Source: Desulfopila aestuarii DSM 18488 (GTDB taxonomy: Bacteria > Desulfobacterota > Desulfobulbia > Desulfobulbales > Desulfocapsaceae). From it: 64,000 nucleotides of DNA. Position numbers and translations under genes: made by a program. Positions 1 through 10,065 of this stretch are shown here, in pieces (within the stretch, counting starts at the first letter, position 1; each line of letters starts with the position of its first letter). The notes under the pieces are model-generated. The model worked only from the letters and a program-made list of their open reading frames with translations. It searched no databases and was not told the DNA's origin. Location: positions 62,001-126,000 of the forward strand of contig NZ_FRFE01000010.1 of the NCBI RefSeq assembly GCF_900143695.1. Reading direction: 5' to 3'.

Positions 1-1
1 T

Positions 2-724
2 TCCGCCCATGGTCATTCCCGAGGTGTCATCAGAGCCGTAGAGCAGGTTCGATCCGCTTTTCCGAATCTGCAGATCATCGCCGGTAACGTCGCCACTGAA
101 GAGGCGGCTGAAGACCTGATCAGGGCCGGTGTCAATGCTGTAAAGGTTGGTGTTGGTCCCGGTTCCATCTGTACAACCAGAATTGTCGCCGGTATCGGCG
201 TGCCGCAGATGACTGCTATCAAAAACACCGTCAAGGCTGGCAACCGGCACGGAGTGCCGATTATCGCCGACGGCGGCGTCAAGCATTCCGGCGATCTTAC
301 CAAGGCAATTGGCGGCGGCGCGTCCACCGTCATGATCGGCTCCCTTTTTGCCGGAACCGACGAGACTCCGGGTGAAACATTCCTCTATCAGGGCCGGACC
401 TACAAGGGCTATCGCGGAATGGGTTCTCTTGGCGCCATGTCCCAGGGGTCGTCTGACCGCTATTTTCAGGAGAACGTCAGCGCTACTTCCAAACTGGTAC
501 CCGAAGGTATCGAGGGTAAAGTGCCGTACCGTGGACCGATCACCTCGGTGATCTATCAACTGCTGGGAGGGTTGCGCTCCGGCATGGGATATGTGGGCGC
601 TGGCACCATCGCCGATCTGCATAAGAAGGCAAAGTTTGTCCGCATCTCTGCCGCAGGCTTACGCGAGTCCCATGTCCATGACGTTATTATCACCAAGGAA
701 GCACCCAACTACCGCATGGCCTGA
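2..724 (+). CDS. guaB: IMP dehydrogenase, C-terminal part (5' end outside window)
   Basis: Oxidises IMP to XMP with NAD+, the committed step of guanine nucleotide synthesis, in the cytosol. The open frame enters from the left edge, so about 240 C-terminal residues are visible. They carry the signatures of the barrel: AHGHS at the edge, GNVAT, the catalytic loop GPGSICTTR with the active-site Cys, ADGG, the flap [11 protein letters not shown], and [11 protein letters not shown] with [14 protein letters not shown] near the end. The CBS domains and start codon lie outside the window. It is followed 77 bp later by guaA in the same direction, the usual guaBA operon, so both steps to GMP are probably co-transcribed. 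Identity is certain at family level. Confidence 0.97.
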   Translation, partial: SAHGHSRGVIRAVEQVRSAFPNLQIIAGNVATEEAAEDLIRAGVNAVKVGVGPGSICTTRIVAGIGVPQMTAIKNTVKAGNRHGVPIIADGGVKHSGDLTKAIGGGASTVMIGSLFAGTDETPGETFLYQGRTYKGYRGMGSLGAMSQGSSDRYFQENVSATSKLVPEGIEGKVPYRGPITSVIYQLLGGLRSGMGYVGAGTIADLHKKAKFVRISAAGLRESHVHDVIITKEAPNYRMA

Positions 725-801
725 TACGAGCCGATTGAGGCGGCGGTAAGGCTTCTATGGCCACGCCGCCGTTTTGCAACACGTACCGAGAGAGCATATC
801 A

Positions 802-2352
802 ATGGATATTCACAGCGAGAAAATACTCATCCTGGATTTTGGTTCACAGACTACGCAGCTTATCGCCAGGCGGATCAGGGAACAGAAAGTTTACAGCGAG
901 ATTCACCCCTTTAACATTTCCCTCGACAAAATCCGGGAACTGAAACCGTCAGGTATCGTTTTGTCCGGCGGGCCATGTTCAGTTTACGACACCGACGCAC
1001 CGCACAGCGATCCCGGTCTTTTCGAACTGGGAGTGCCAGTGCTTGGCATCTGTTATGGTGCGCAACTGATGGTGCAGCAGCTGGGTGGAAAGGTTGAGCG
1101 GGCTGAAAAACGTGAGTTTGGTAAGGCCGACTTGAGTGTCAACTATACTGAAGGGCTCTTCGCCGGGCTTGAAACCGGTAATTTTCACCACCAGGTCTGG
1201 ATGAGTCATGGTGACCGGATCGAACAGTTGCCCGAGGGCTTTTCGGTGACTGCGGTGAGTGCTCACTCACCGTATGCGGCGATCCGCCATACCGATAACG
1301 CTTTTGTCGGGGTGCAGTTTCATCCCGAAGTGGCCCATACCCTGATCGGCAATGATGTGCTCCGAAACTTCATTTTCGGCATCTGCGGCTGTAGCCCCAG
1401 CTGGACCATGCACTCGTTTATTGAGGCCAATGTTCAGGCTATTCGGGAGAAAGTTGGCAACGGCAAGGTGATCTGTGCGCTTTCCGGTGGTGTTGATTCC
1501 TCAGTGACCGCAGCCATTATTCATCGTGCTATCGGTGATCAGCTCACCTGCATTTACGTGAACAATGGTTTGATGCGGACCAACGAGTCCGAATCGATAT
1601 TGCGTTTCTTCCGCCAGAAAACGAAGCTGAACGTGATTGATGTCGATGCCACCGAGTTTTTCCTTGGTGAGCTGGCGGGTGTTCTTGATCCCGAGGTCAA
1701 GCGTAAGCGGATCGGTCTTGGATTTATCAAGATTTTTGAGGAAGAAGCGCATAAGATCGGTGAGGTACAGTATCTTGCCCAGGGTACCCTGTATCCTGAT
1801 GTGATCGAATCTGTTTCCTTCAGAGGTGAGGCACCGATCAAGTCGCATCACAATGTGGGCGGCCTGCCTGATGTGATGAAACTTGACCTGATCGAGCCGC
1901 TGAGAGAACTCTTTAAGGATGAAGTCCGTGAGCTGGGCCTTGAACTCGGTTTGCCCGAGGAGGCCATTTATCGTCAACCGTTCCCCGGGCCAGGTCTTGG
2001 CATCCGGATCATGGGTGAAGTAACCCGTGAGCGTCTGGAAATTTTACGGCAGGCTGATGTGATCGTGCTTGAAGAGATGCGCAAGGCCGGTTGGTACCGG
2101 AAGGTGTGGCAATCCTTTGCTGTACTGTTGCCGATCCAGACGGTAGGTGTTATGGGCGATGGCCGCACCTATGAGCATGTTATTGCTCTCCGCGCTGTCG
2201 ATTCGCGTGACGCCATGACTGCTGACTGGTCACGACTGCCTTATGATCTGCTTGGCACCATCTCCAGCCGCATCATTAACGAGGTGCGCGGGGTGAACAG
2301 GGTCTGCTACGATATCTCCTCCAAGCCTCCCGCTACCATTGAATGGGAATAA
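802..2352 (+). CDS. guaA: GMP synthase (glutamine-hydrolysing)
   Basis: Converts XMP to GMP with ATP and glutamine. The 516-residue product has an N-terminal class I glutamine amidotransferase (SGGPCSVY, nucleophile Cys in GICYGAQLM, catalytic His in VQFHPEV) and a C-terminal ATP pyrophosphatase with the P-loop LSGGVDSS, ending in the canonical KPPATIEWE. The frame is open from 757, but the start at 802 fits the family N-terminus (ILILDFGSQ) and has a purine-rich stretch just upstream. Length is normal for the family. It lies downstream of guaB on the same strand. Confidence 0.97.
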   Translation: MDIHSEKILILDFGSQTTQLIARRIREQKVYSEIHPFNISLDKIRELKPSGIVLSGGPCSVYDTDAPHSDPGLFELGVPVLGICYGAQLMVQQLGGKVERAEKREFGKADLSVNYTEGLFAGLETGNFHHQVWMSHGDRIEQLPEGFSVTAVSAHSPYAAIRHTDNAFVGVQFHPEVAHTLIGNDVLRNFIFGICGCSPSWTMHSFIEANVQAIREKVGNGKVICALSGGVDSSVTAAIIHRAIGDQLTCIYVNNGLMRTNESESILRFFRQKTKLNVIDVDATEFFLGELAGVLDPEVKRKRIGLGFIKIFEEEAHKIGEVQYLAQGTLYPDVIESVSFRGEAPIKSHHNVGGLPDVMKLDLIEPLRELFKDEVRELGLELGLPEEAIYRQPFPGPGLGIRIMGEVTRERLEILRQADVIVLEEMRKAGWYRKVWQSFAVLLPIQTVGVMGDGRTYEHVIALRAVDSRDAMTADWSRLPYDLLGTISSRIINEVRGVNRVCYDISSKPPATIEWE

Positions 2353-2384
2353 CCGCCAATGCGGACTCTCTTGGAGACGATGAA

Positions 2385-3152
2385 ATGTTGAAGACGGGGA
2401 TCTATGTCGATGCGGAGAATATCCGGCTCTGCGGTGGCTACGGCATGCGCTATGATGTGCTGGTCGAGCTGGCGAGCGCCGGAAATTCCGTGGTACTGCG
2501 GGCCAACTCCTATCTGGCCGAGGATCGGGAGCGTACCCGTGATGAACCTGACTACCGGCAAAAGCTTTACCGCTATCACGACGTGCTAAGGCAGTGTGGC
2601 TTTAAGGTTATCAAGAAGTATGTCAAGCATTTCGTGGATGACGAGGGCATCATAACGACCAAAGCCAACGCCGATATGGATCTGGCCATTGACGCTCTTC
2701 TGCAGGCGCGAAACCTAGACCGGGTCATTTTGCTCACCGGCGATGGTGATTTTATCCGTTTGGTACTGGCGCTCCAGAATATGGGCTGCCGGGTGGAAGT
2801 GATCGGTTTTAACCATGTGAGCAGTGAGCTGAAAGAGGCAGCAGACAGCTTTCTCTCTGGTTTTCTGGTGCCGGGCCTCTTGCCTATGCATTCATCGAAT
2901 GGTGAGATGCGTCAGCGCGGTTTCCCCATTAACTATAACCCGGAACGAGGGTTCGGTTTTCTGCGCTACTATTCACTGACCCCCAGCAAAGGGCTGGTAC
3001 CGGAGTCTGTGTTTTTCCACTGCTCCAAGGCTCCTGAGGTCAACGATAATCTTTTTCTTGACTCATCGAATATCTTTGAGTTCAAGGTTGTGAAAAATCC
3101 GGACAACAGCAACCGGACAGAGGCCTGGGATATCCGTTCACTGGATGATTAA
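2385..3152 (+). CDS. NYN-domain (LabA/DUF88-like) protein with C-terminal cold-shock-like domain
   Basis: Predicted PIN-like RNA nuclease or RNA-binding protein of 255 residues. The NYN fold is seen in GIYVDAENI at the start, NADMDLAIDALL and LTGDGDF, which supply the conserved acidic residues that bind metal. The last third (NPERGFGFLRY, then VFFHCSK) resembles a cold-shock/OB domain, as in LabA-like proteins. The start at 2385 is preceded by GGAG with normal spacing. An upstream in-frame ATG at 2343 would overlap the end of guaA by 10 bp. It probably rides on the gua operon. The RNA target is unknown; the nuclease role is a family-level inference. Confidence 0.8.
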   Translation: MLKTGIYVDAENIRLCGGYGMRYDVLVELASAGNSVVLRANSYLAEDRERTRDEPDYRQKLYRYHDVLRQCGFKVIKKYVKHFVDDEGIITTKANADMDLAIDALLQARNLDRVILLTGDGDFIRLVLALQNMGCRVEVIGFNHVSSELKEAADSFLSGFLVPGLLPMHSSNGEMRQRGFPINYNPERGFGFLRYYSLTPSKGLVPESVFFHCSKAPEVNDNLFLDSSNIFEFKVVKNPDNSNRTEAWDIRSLDD

Positions 3153-3209
3153 CCCAGGTGCTTTTTCTGTAAGCCCGAGAGGAAAAGTGGAGTTCTGGAG
3201 GATGATGTC

Positions 3210-4208
3210 GTGACAGAGACCCTTTTGGCCGTCGATGTCGGTGGAACAAAATGCGAGCTGGCAATGTTCCCGCTTGGCGGGAGCGATTATACGCCAATGG
3301 TACGCAATCGCTATGCCTGTGGTGACTATGGGCGGTTGGAAGATATTATTGCCACCTTCCTGCAGGAGACTGGTTCTGCCCCGACCTATGCCAGCATAGG
3401 AGTCGCCGGGGTCGTGAGCGGTGGGGTGGGCACAGTTACCAATCTTCCCTGGATCATCAGTGAGCAAGGGCTGGCTCGTGAGTTCAACCTCAAAGGTGTG
3501 CACCTCATCAACGACATGACCGCAGTCTGTGCCTCCCTTGGCCTGCTGTCGGGGGATGATCTGCTCGAAATCCAGAGCGGTGAACCGCAACCAGGCCAGC
3601 TAATCGGCGTGGTGGCACCCGGAACCGGTCTGGGTGAGGGTGTGCTGGTGAAGAACTATAGCTTCTTTTTTCCCCGGGGCAGTGAAGGTGGCCATACCGA
3701 TTTTGGACCGGTGGGCGAGGAGCAGGCTGAACTCCTCCGCTGGATGCTGACACGAAAAAAGCGGGTCAGCTATGAGAGCCTCATAGCCGGTCCCGGTATC
3801 CCCAATCTCTACGATTTTTACCATCAGCATCTGGGCATTCCCGAACGACCTGAGGTTATCGCCCAGATGGCGCAGGCTGCAGATCGAACCCCGGTTATTT
3901 TCGAAAACGCCTTCGGCGATAATGGTTCTCCTCTCTGCCGCAAGGTGATTGATCTTTTCCTGAATATCCTGGGGGCTGAAGCGGGCAACCTTGCCCTGAA
4001 GCTGTATGCCCGTGGTGGCCTCTATATTGGTGGTGGCATCGTGCCCCGGATTGCTGATAAAGTTGACTTTACCGGTTTCCTTACCCATTTTCATGCCAAG
4101 GGCAAGATGGAACAACTCATGAAAACCATCCCTGTACGGCTTATTCTACGCGGCGATGCCGCACTGCTGGGTGCTGCGGGGTACGGTTTGGAACTGTTTT
4201 CCCGCTAA
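3210..4208 (+). CDS. glk: Glucokinase (Glk family)
   Basis: Phosphorylates glucose with ATP to glucose 6-phosphate in the cytosol. The 332-residue protein has the sugar-kinase/actin phosphate motif DVGGTKCELAMF at the N-terminus, LINDMTAV, the phosphate-2 motif PGTGLGEG, EGGHTDFGPVGEEQ and GPGIPNLYDFY, all typical of the bacterial Glk family rather than ROK kinases. It starts with GTG, chosen because GGAGG sits about 8 bases upstream and no in-frame ATG fits. The next gene begins 3 bp after its stop, so the two kinases form one transcription unit. Substrate specificity within hexoses is inferred. Confidence 0.88.
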   Translation: MTETLLAVDVGGTKCELAMFPLGGSDYTPMVRNRYACGDYGRLEDIIATFLQETGSAPTYASIGVAGVVSGGVGTVTNLPWIISEQGLAREFNLKGVHLINDMTAVCASLGLLSGDDLLEIQSGEPQPGQLIGVVAPGTGLGEGVLVKNYSFFFPRGSEGGHTDFGPVGEEQAELLRWMLTRKKRVSYESLIAGPGIPNLYDFYHQHLGIPERPEVIAQMAQAADRTPVIFENAFGDNGSPLCRKVIDLFLNILGAEAGNLALKLYARGGLYIGGGIVPRIADKVDFTGFLTHFHAKGKMEQLMKTIPVRLILRGDAALLGAAGYGLELFSR

Positions 4209-4211
4209 GGT

Positions 4212-5294
4212 ATGATTTTTTCTCCTGGCCAGGTTCTTGGCGAGGTGTTGCTGGCTTTTCGAGCCGGCAGCGCGGATGTGCAGGTGGTGCCGCTAGGAGC
4301 TGGCAACATCAACGATACCTATCTGGTGCAGACTGCCGGACAAAAATTTGTGCTGCAGCGTATCAACTCTGCTGTTTTCCCAGAACCTGAACGGGTTGTC
4401 GCCAACTTCGCCAGGGTGAGTAGGCATATTGCTGAAGTTGCAGGGTCTCAGTCCGAACCCTTTCTTTGCGCCCAGCTGATATTGACCGTAAATGGGGGAC
4501 TGAGCTATCAGGACGGGGAGGGCGGCGTCTGGCGCGCCCAGAGCTGGGTTGACCATCTTTCTGCTGACCTTGTAAGCTTTACACATGATACCGCCGCTCA
4601 GCTTGGCAGGGTCCTGGCCCGCTTTCACCAATTGACCATGGATCTCCCGGAACGTTCACTGGCTGAGCCGATTCCCGGTTTTCATTGTACGCCCCGCTAT
4701 CTTGAACAGTTTGACCAGGCACGAAGTGCATGGCAAGGGATACGATCGCCCGAGCTGGAGCAGGCCCTGGCATATGTCGAGCGGTTTCGGCCAGTGGCGG
4801 GTCTTCTGGAAGATGCGCGAACAAAGGGTCATCTACGCCGGCGTTTAATCCATGGTGATCCCAAGCTCGACAACGTCATTTTTACCGATAAAGGGGTTGC
4901 GGTAGGGTTCTTCGATCTCGATACCACCGGACCCGGATTGATCCATTATGATATCGGCGATTGTCTGCGCTCCTGCTGCAACAGGGCTGGCGAGGAAGGG
5001 GCGAACCGGCAGGACGTACGGTTTGACTCGGACATCTGCCACGCTGTGCTGGGCGGTTATCTTGAGATTGCCGGTCCTGATTTCGGTGATGCGGACCGTT
5101 ATTACATCTACGATGCGGTGCTGGTCATTGCTTTTGAGCTGGCCTTACGTTTTCTGACTGACCACCTGCAGGGCAATGTCTACTTCAAAGTGAAGTCGGA
5201 GGCGGAGAATCTCTTTCGGGCACTCGGCCAGTTTCAGCTGGCCGAGTCAATCTGCGAAGAGGAAAAAACAATCAGGGCATGTACTGACCGGTAA
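4212..5294 (+). CDS. APH-fold sugar kinase, similar to N-acetylhexosamine 1-kinase (NahK)
   Basis: A 360-residue phosphotransferase of the aminoglycoside phosphotransferase/choline kinase fold. It shows the N-terminal lobe motif GAGNINDTYLV, the catalytic loop LIHGDPKLDNVIF and the metal-binding FFDLDTTGPGLIHYDIGDCLRS. The N-lobe motif and the aspartate-rich loop resemble NahK-type kinases that make sugar 1-phosphates, more than antibiotic-resistance enzymes. It begins 3 bp after glk, so translation is probably coupled. The pair suggests sugar salvage or glycogen/exopolysaccharide metabolism. The exact substrate is not visible from sequence; homoserine kinase II-like relatives share the fold. 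Confidence 0.7.
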   Translation: MIFSPGQVLGEVLLAFRAGSADVQVVPLGAGNINDTYLVQTAGQKFVLQRINSAVFPEPERVVANFARVSRHIAEVAGSQSEPFLCAQLILTVNGGLSYQDGEGGVWRAQSWVDHLSADLVSFTHDTAAQLGRVLARFHQLTMDLPERSLAEPIPGFHCTPRYLEQFDQARSAWQGIRSPELEQALAYVERFRPVAGLLEDARTKGHLRRRLIHGDPKLDNVIFTDKGVAVGFFDLDTTGPGLIHYDIGDCLRSCCNRAGEEGANRQDVRFDSDICHAVLGGYLEIAGPDFGDADRYYIYDAVLVIAFELALRFLTDHLQGNVYFKVKSEAENLFRALGQFQLAESICEEEKTIRACTDR

Positions 5295-5297
5295 GCA

Positions 5298-6665
5298 TCA
5301 GCCGATAATGGACTCGACGGAGTAGACATATTTCTCTATCACTTCCTTGAGATAGTCCTGCAGGCCGACAAATTCAAGACCGATCCTCGTCTCGGTGGCG
5401 CTCCTTCTGAAATTCTTGACGACGGCGGTGAGTTCCTGATCCTCCTTGAGTCCCGGCAGCAGACAGCGAAGCTGGATTTTGGTTTCAATATCCAGTGACG
5501 GGATTTCGGCATTACCTTTTGCCTTGATCTGGCAGAGGCAGCCCAGCGCGCTGAGATCGATCAGCACCCCGTACAGTTCCGGGCCGCGTAACAGGTGGAG
5601 AGTGCAGGGAATAAAGATCGAGGTCCGCTTAGCCCGACGGAGTTCATGATAATGGATGGCGGGCGGATAGTCGAGAAAGAGCAGGTCGTGCGGATCATTG
5701 ATGGCTTTCAGCAACTGGGTCCGGAACATGCAAAGCCGTCCCATGTGCAGGTATTTGACGATGATCCAGCTCTCGGAATTCAGCTCGGACTGTACCATGG
5801 AAATCGGGGCCGGGGTGGTGACAATGAGATACTCGTTTGGGATCATGCCCACCATTGTACTGACCAGGGGCGTGTCCATTTTGTCGAACTCCAGCTTGAT
5901 TTTGGCGCCGATATCAAGAGAGATGCGGTTGCCGGCGGTTGAAAGATGCTTTAACTCCAGCCTTGGCTTATTTTGTGCCTCCTGCTTTTCGTTTAAGCTG
6001 TCACGTTCGTCTTTTAAGCGAAAGCTCTCCATAATAAGCGAGATGAGCGGTCTTTGGATCGCTGGTGGGCGCATGCCATTAAAATAACGGAGCTCGACAG
6101 CAGGTTCATCCCAGTCGATGATGGAGTATATGGCGTCCTCGTTCTGCTGATCGGCGGTTTCCGCTGCGACGACTGTGCCCTGTTTTACAAAGATCAGGCC
6201 ACTGTTATCTTTGCTCTGGACTTTCAGGGTACAGGTTTTTTCATCGCTTTCCAGCATCTGCAGCAGGCTGTGGACGGGAATGCCCCGAACCTGACCACTG
6301 GTCGACATCCGGAGCAGTTCACGTACGTGATGAAGAAACTTTTCGACCTGGATAGGTCTGGTCACACACCTGCTGACACCGGAACGGAGCACTGCATCGG
6401 CGTCTTTTGCCTCTTCGTCGATAATGGCAATGGAAGGAACATACGGGAGCCGGCTGCTCAACCGAGCAAGATGGTCCAATTGCCCGTCAGGGTAGGATGC
6501 AAGATCATAGATAATGGCGTCTGCATCATTTTCCGTTGCAAGACGGAAGGCCTGTTGCGCATCCTGGGCGAATTGCAGTTCATATTGATCGGGAGATTGG
6601 CCGAGAATCCCGGCGAGGGCTTCCTGGTCGTTGTTTGCGTAGCTGATGACAATGATTTTTTTCAT
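5298..6665 (-). CDS. REC - DUF4388-like - PilZ domain c-di-GMP effector
   Basis: A 455-residue cytosolic signalling protein. Residues 1-120 resemble a receiver domain (IIVISYANNDQ, AIIYDLASYPD, TRPIQVEKFL). The middle (GQVRGIPVHSLLQMLESDEKTCTLKV) looks like the DUF4388/PatA-type module. After a short charged linker comes a YcgR-like region and a C-terminal PilZ domain with RRAKR and DLSALGC, matching the RxxxR and DxSxxG c-di-GMP-binding signature. It ends 3 bp from the end of the convergent sugar-kinase gene. Likely role: reading c-di-GMP to tune motility or surface behaviour. The receiver acidic pocket looks degenerate, so phosphorylation is uncertain. Confidence 0.75.
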   Translation of the reverse strand: MKKIIVISYANNDQEALAGILGQSPDQYELQFAQDAQQAFRLATENDADAIIYDLASYPDGQLDHLARLSSRLPYVPSIAIIDEEAKDADAVLRSGVSRCVTRPIQVEKFLHHVRELLRMSTSGQVRGIPVHSLLQMLESDEKTCTLKVQSKDNSGLIFVKQGTVVAAETADQQNEDAIYSIIDWDEPAVELRYFNGMRPPAIQRPLISLIMESFRLKDERDSLNEKQEAQNKPRLELKHLSTAGNRISLDIGAKIKLEFDKMDTPLVSTMVGMIPNEYLIVTTPAPISMVQSELNSESWIIVKYLHMGRLCMFRTQLLKAINDPHDLLFLDYPPAIHYHELRRAKRTSIFIPCTLHLLRGPELYGVLIDLSALGCLCQIKAKGNAEIPSLDIETKIQLRCLLPGLKEDQELTAVVKNFRRSATETRIGLEFVGLQDYLKEVIEKYVYSVESIIG

Positions 6666-8135
<1,470 letters not shown>

Positions 8136-8231
8136 TTACTTTTAACCCGGTTTTATTGGTAGAGTATTCGGAAGCAGCGCTGTGAGCGTTTTCCGGATAT
8201 ATCGTTTGACAAACTCTCTGGAGGATTCATT

Positions 8232-8600
8232 ATGAACGGCATTGCATTTGCGGCAGGGCCAGCAGGCGGAACAGGGGCCGCCGGAGGCTTCGCCTCATTC
8301 ATCCCGCTGATTCTTATATTTGTGGTATTTTATTTTCTGCTCATTCGCCCGCAGCAGAAACAGGCCAAACAGCATCAGAAGTTCCTTTCTGAGCTGAAAA
8401 AAGGCAGTCGGGTATTGACCAAAGGCGGTATTCATGCCGTCATTACCGACATCGACGGCAACGTCCTGTCACTCGAAATTGCCAAAGATGTAGTCATTAA
8501 AGCTTCGCGGGATGCCATCGCCGGAGCAATTAACAAGGACGGCACCAGTGTAGCCCCGGCAGGCAAAGATGGAAAGGCTGCTCCGAAAACCGGAGGCTGA
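8232..8600 (+). CDS. yajC: Sec translocon accessory protein YajC
   Basis: Small inner-membrane partner of SecDF in protein export. The 122-residue product has one N-terminal membrane segment (IPLILIFVVFYFLLIRP) followed by the conserved RPQQKQAKQHQKFLSELKKG and the small beta domain GGIHAVITDIDG. An excellent GGAGG lies 7 bases before the ATG. It follows tgt, as in many bacteria, but secD and secF do not follow here: a terminator and rnhA come next. The Ala/Lys-rich tail is unremarkable. Confidence 0.95.
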   Translation: MNGIAFAAGPAGGTGAAGGFASFIPLILIFVVFYFLLIRPQQKQAKQHQKFLSELKKGSRVLTKGGIHAVITDIDGNVLSLEIAKDVVIKASRDAIAGAINKDGTSVAPAGKDGKAAPKTGG

Positions 8601-8642
8601 GGCATCAAAGGCTGTTGATCTGCTGGATGTAGACAGTAAAAG

Positions 8643-8677
8643 AAGCCGCTTTATTCGTCGAATAGAGCGGCTTTTTG
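8643..8677 (+). terminator. Rho-independent terminator after yajC
   Basis: Stem AAGCCGCTTTATTCG / CGAATAGAGCGGCTT with one G-U pair, followed by a T tract. It closes the tgt-yajC unit before rnhA. Confidence 0.85.
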
Positions 8678-8744
8678 CGTTTATGGCCTTTCGTTCCGGG
8701 TACAGAAAACATAGAGACATAGTTGTTTGATACATTGGAGTTGC

Positions 8745-9446
8745 ATGGCAAAGCCAAAATTTTATGCGGTGGCGGTTGGTCGCACTACCGGCATTTTCAC
8801 CAGTTGGAGCGTCGCCGAAGCTCAGGTAAAAGGCTTTGCCGGTGCGCGATTTAAAAGCTTTACCACCAGGGCTGAGGCGGAAACATGGCTGAAAAATCCG
8901 GTCAGACTTGCCGCAAAGACAAAAACCACAAGGAGTAGTGCCACACCTGGAGCTGCGACGGTCAAACATCCTGCCGATGCGTTGGTGATCTACACTGATG
9001 GCGGTGCCATTAATAATCCTGGTCCTGGTGGCTATGGCGTGGTTATCTGCAATGGTGAAGGTCGGCGCGAGCTTTCCGGCGGGTTCCGGTTGACTACCAA
9101 CAACCGGATGGAGATGACCGCCTGCATTGAGGCGCTGAAAGCGGTTGCCGGTTGTGGCCGTCCTATCGTACTGTATTCCGATTCCAGCTATCTGGTGAAC
9201 GGTATTGAGAAAGGGTGGGCCAAATCGTGGCGAGCCAGGGGATGGCGTAAGGCGGATGGGGCGCCGGCATTGAATGCCGATCTCTGGTCCGAATTGCTCG
9301 ATCTTCTTTCAAGCGAGAAAGTTACCTTGCATTGGGTCAAAGGGCACGCTGGCAATGAATTGAATGAGCGGTGTGACCAGCTGGCAGTAGCCGCCGCCAG
9401 ATCCTCCGTTGGTGACATAGATTATGGTTATGAGCAGAACCTGTAA
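8745..9446 (+). CDS. rnhA: Ribonuclease HI with N-terminal viroplasmin-like domain
   Basis: Degrades RNA in RNA-DNA hybrids. Residues 1-50 (KFYAVAVGRTTGIFTSW, FKSFTTRAEAETWL) form the viroplasmin/caulimovirus-type hybrid-binding domain also found in eukaryotic RNase H1. A Lys/Thr/Ala-rich linker leads to the catalytic domain with all four acidic residues visible: D in IYTDGGAINNPGPGG, E in RMEMTACIEAL, D in YSDSSYLVNG and D in NERCDQLA. The ATG at 8745 has GGAG 4 bases upstream; the open frame extends 18 bp further without a better start. 233 residues. Confidence 0.93.
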   Translation: MAKPKFYAVAVGRTTGIFTSWSVAEAQVKGFAGARFKSFTTRAEAETWLKNPVRLAAKTKTTRSSATPGAATVKHPADALVIYTDGGAINNPGPGGYGVVICNGEGRRELSGGFRLTTNNRMEMTACIEALKAVAGCGRPIVLYSDSSYLVNGIEKGWAKSWRARGWRKADGAPALNADLWSELLDLLSSEKVTLHWVKGHAGNELNERCDQLAVAAARSSVGDIDYGYEQNL

Positions 9447-9467
9447 TGAGCGTGACGTGGGGGAACC

Positions 9468-9749
9468 ATGACAACTCTCCGTCAACAAATGATCGAGTTG
9501 CTCAGAGAAGAGGAACTCGACGCCATCGAACTTTCCCAGCTGTTGTCGATACCCGAAAAGGAGGTGTATGATCACCTCCCTCATCTTGCCAGAACCCTTG
9601 CATCATCCCGCGAAAAGCTGATCATCTCTCCATATCTCTGTCTACTTTGCGATTATTCTTTTACCGGACGGAGCCGTTTTGACCGTCCTGGACGTTGTCC
9701 CCGCTGCAAAAACAGCCATATCCGGATGGCGACCTATACCATCCGCTGA
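9468..9749 (+). CDS. Small HTH plus zinc-ribbon putative transcriptional regulator (COG3357-like)
   Basis: A 93-residue protein. Residues 1-50 (QQMIELLREEELDAIELSQLLSIPEKEVYDHL) look like a winged helix-turn-helix. The C-terminal part has two Cys pairs, C58-C61 and C77-C80, making a rubredoxin-like zinc ribbon. The same architecture is known as a predicted regulator in archaea and anaerobic bacteria. It lies 21 bp after rnhA on the same strand and may be co-transcribed. Target genes are not evident. An RNA- or DNA-binding role is inferred from the fold only. Confidence 0.72.
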   Translation: MTTLRQQMIELLREEELDAIELSQLLSIPEKEVYDHLPHLARTLASSREKLIISPYLCLLCDYSFTGRSRFDRPGRCPRCKNSHIRMATYTIR

Positions 9750-10065
9750 CCCACCTCCCCACCTTACGCCGGCAGCACCACTGCTGACATCAGTTCCTCT
9801 TTCTCTGGTGTCCGTTCTCTTTACAGAGTGTTAAAAGGTTGGACGTCATTTGCTGATGTCGGCGGTGCCAAACGGTGCCGTTCTCGATTCCAAAACAGTC
9901 CCTCTGTTGTTGTAAGCTTCCGATAATATGTGGAATGTGTTTGGGTTGCTTCTGTCATGCGCCATGGCACGTCTGTTGCGATAGAAAGGTACCAGGTCGG
10001 GAGATTCCCAGTAGGCTGGAGAGTCTCTCTGAAGAAGACGACAGGACCAATGGCAGCAGGCGACC
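9750..10065. other. Intergenic leader of the kinase/TauE cluster
   Basis: A 316-bp region without a credible gene. It carries the sigma-54-type promoter at 9965-9979 and a direct repeat of GGTGCC separated by 4 bp near 9865. No terminator for the preceding gene is clear. Confidence 0.6.
9965..9979 (+). promoter_or_regulatory. Sigma-54 (RpoN) promoter
   Basis: TGGCACG, 4 bp, TTGC: an exact fit to the -24/-12 core, with GG and GC at the required spacing. Transcription would start near 9991, giving a leader of about 75 nt to the kinase start at 10066. A bacterial enhancer-binding protein would be needed, and none is encoded in the cluster. Confidence 0.72.
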
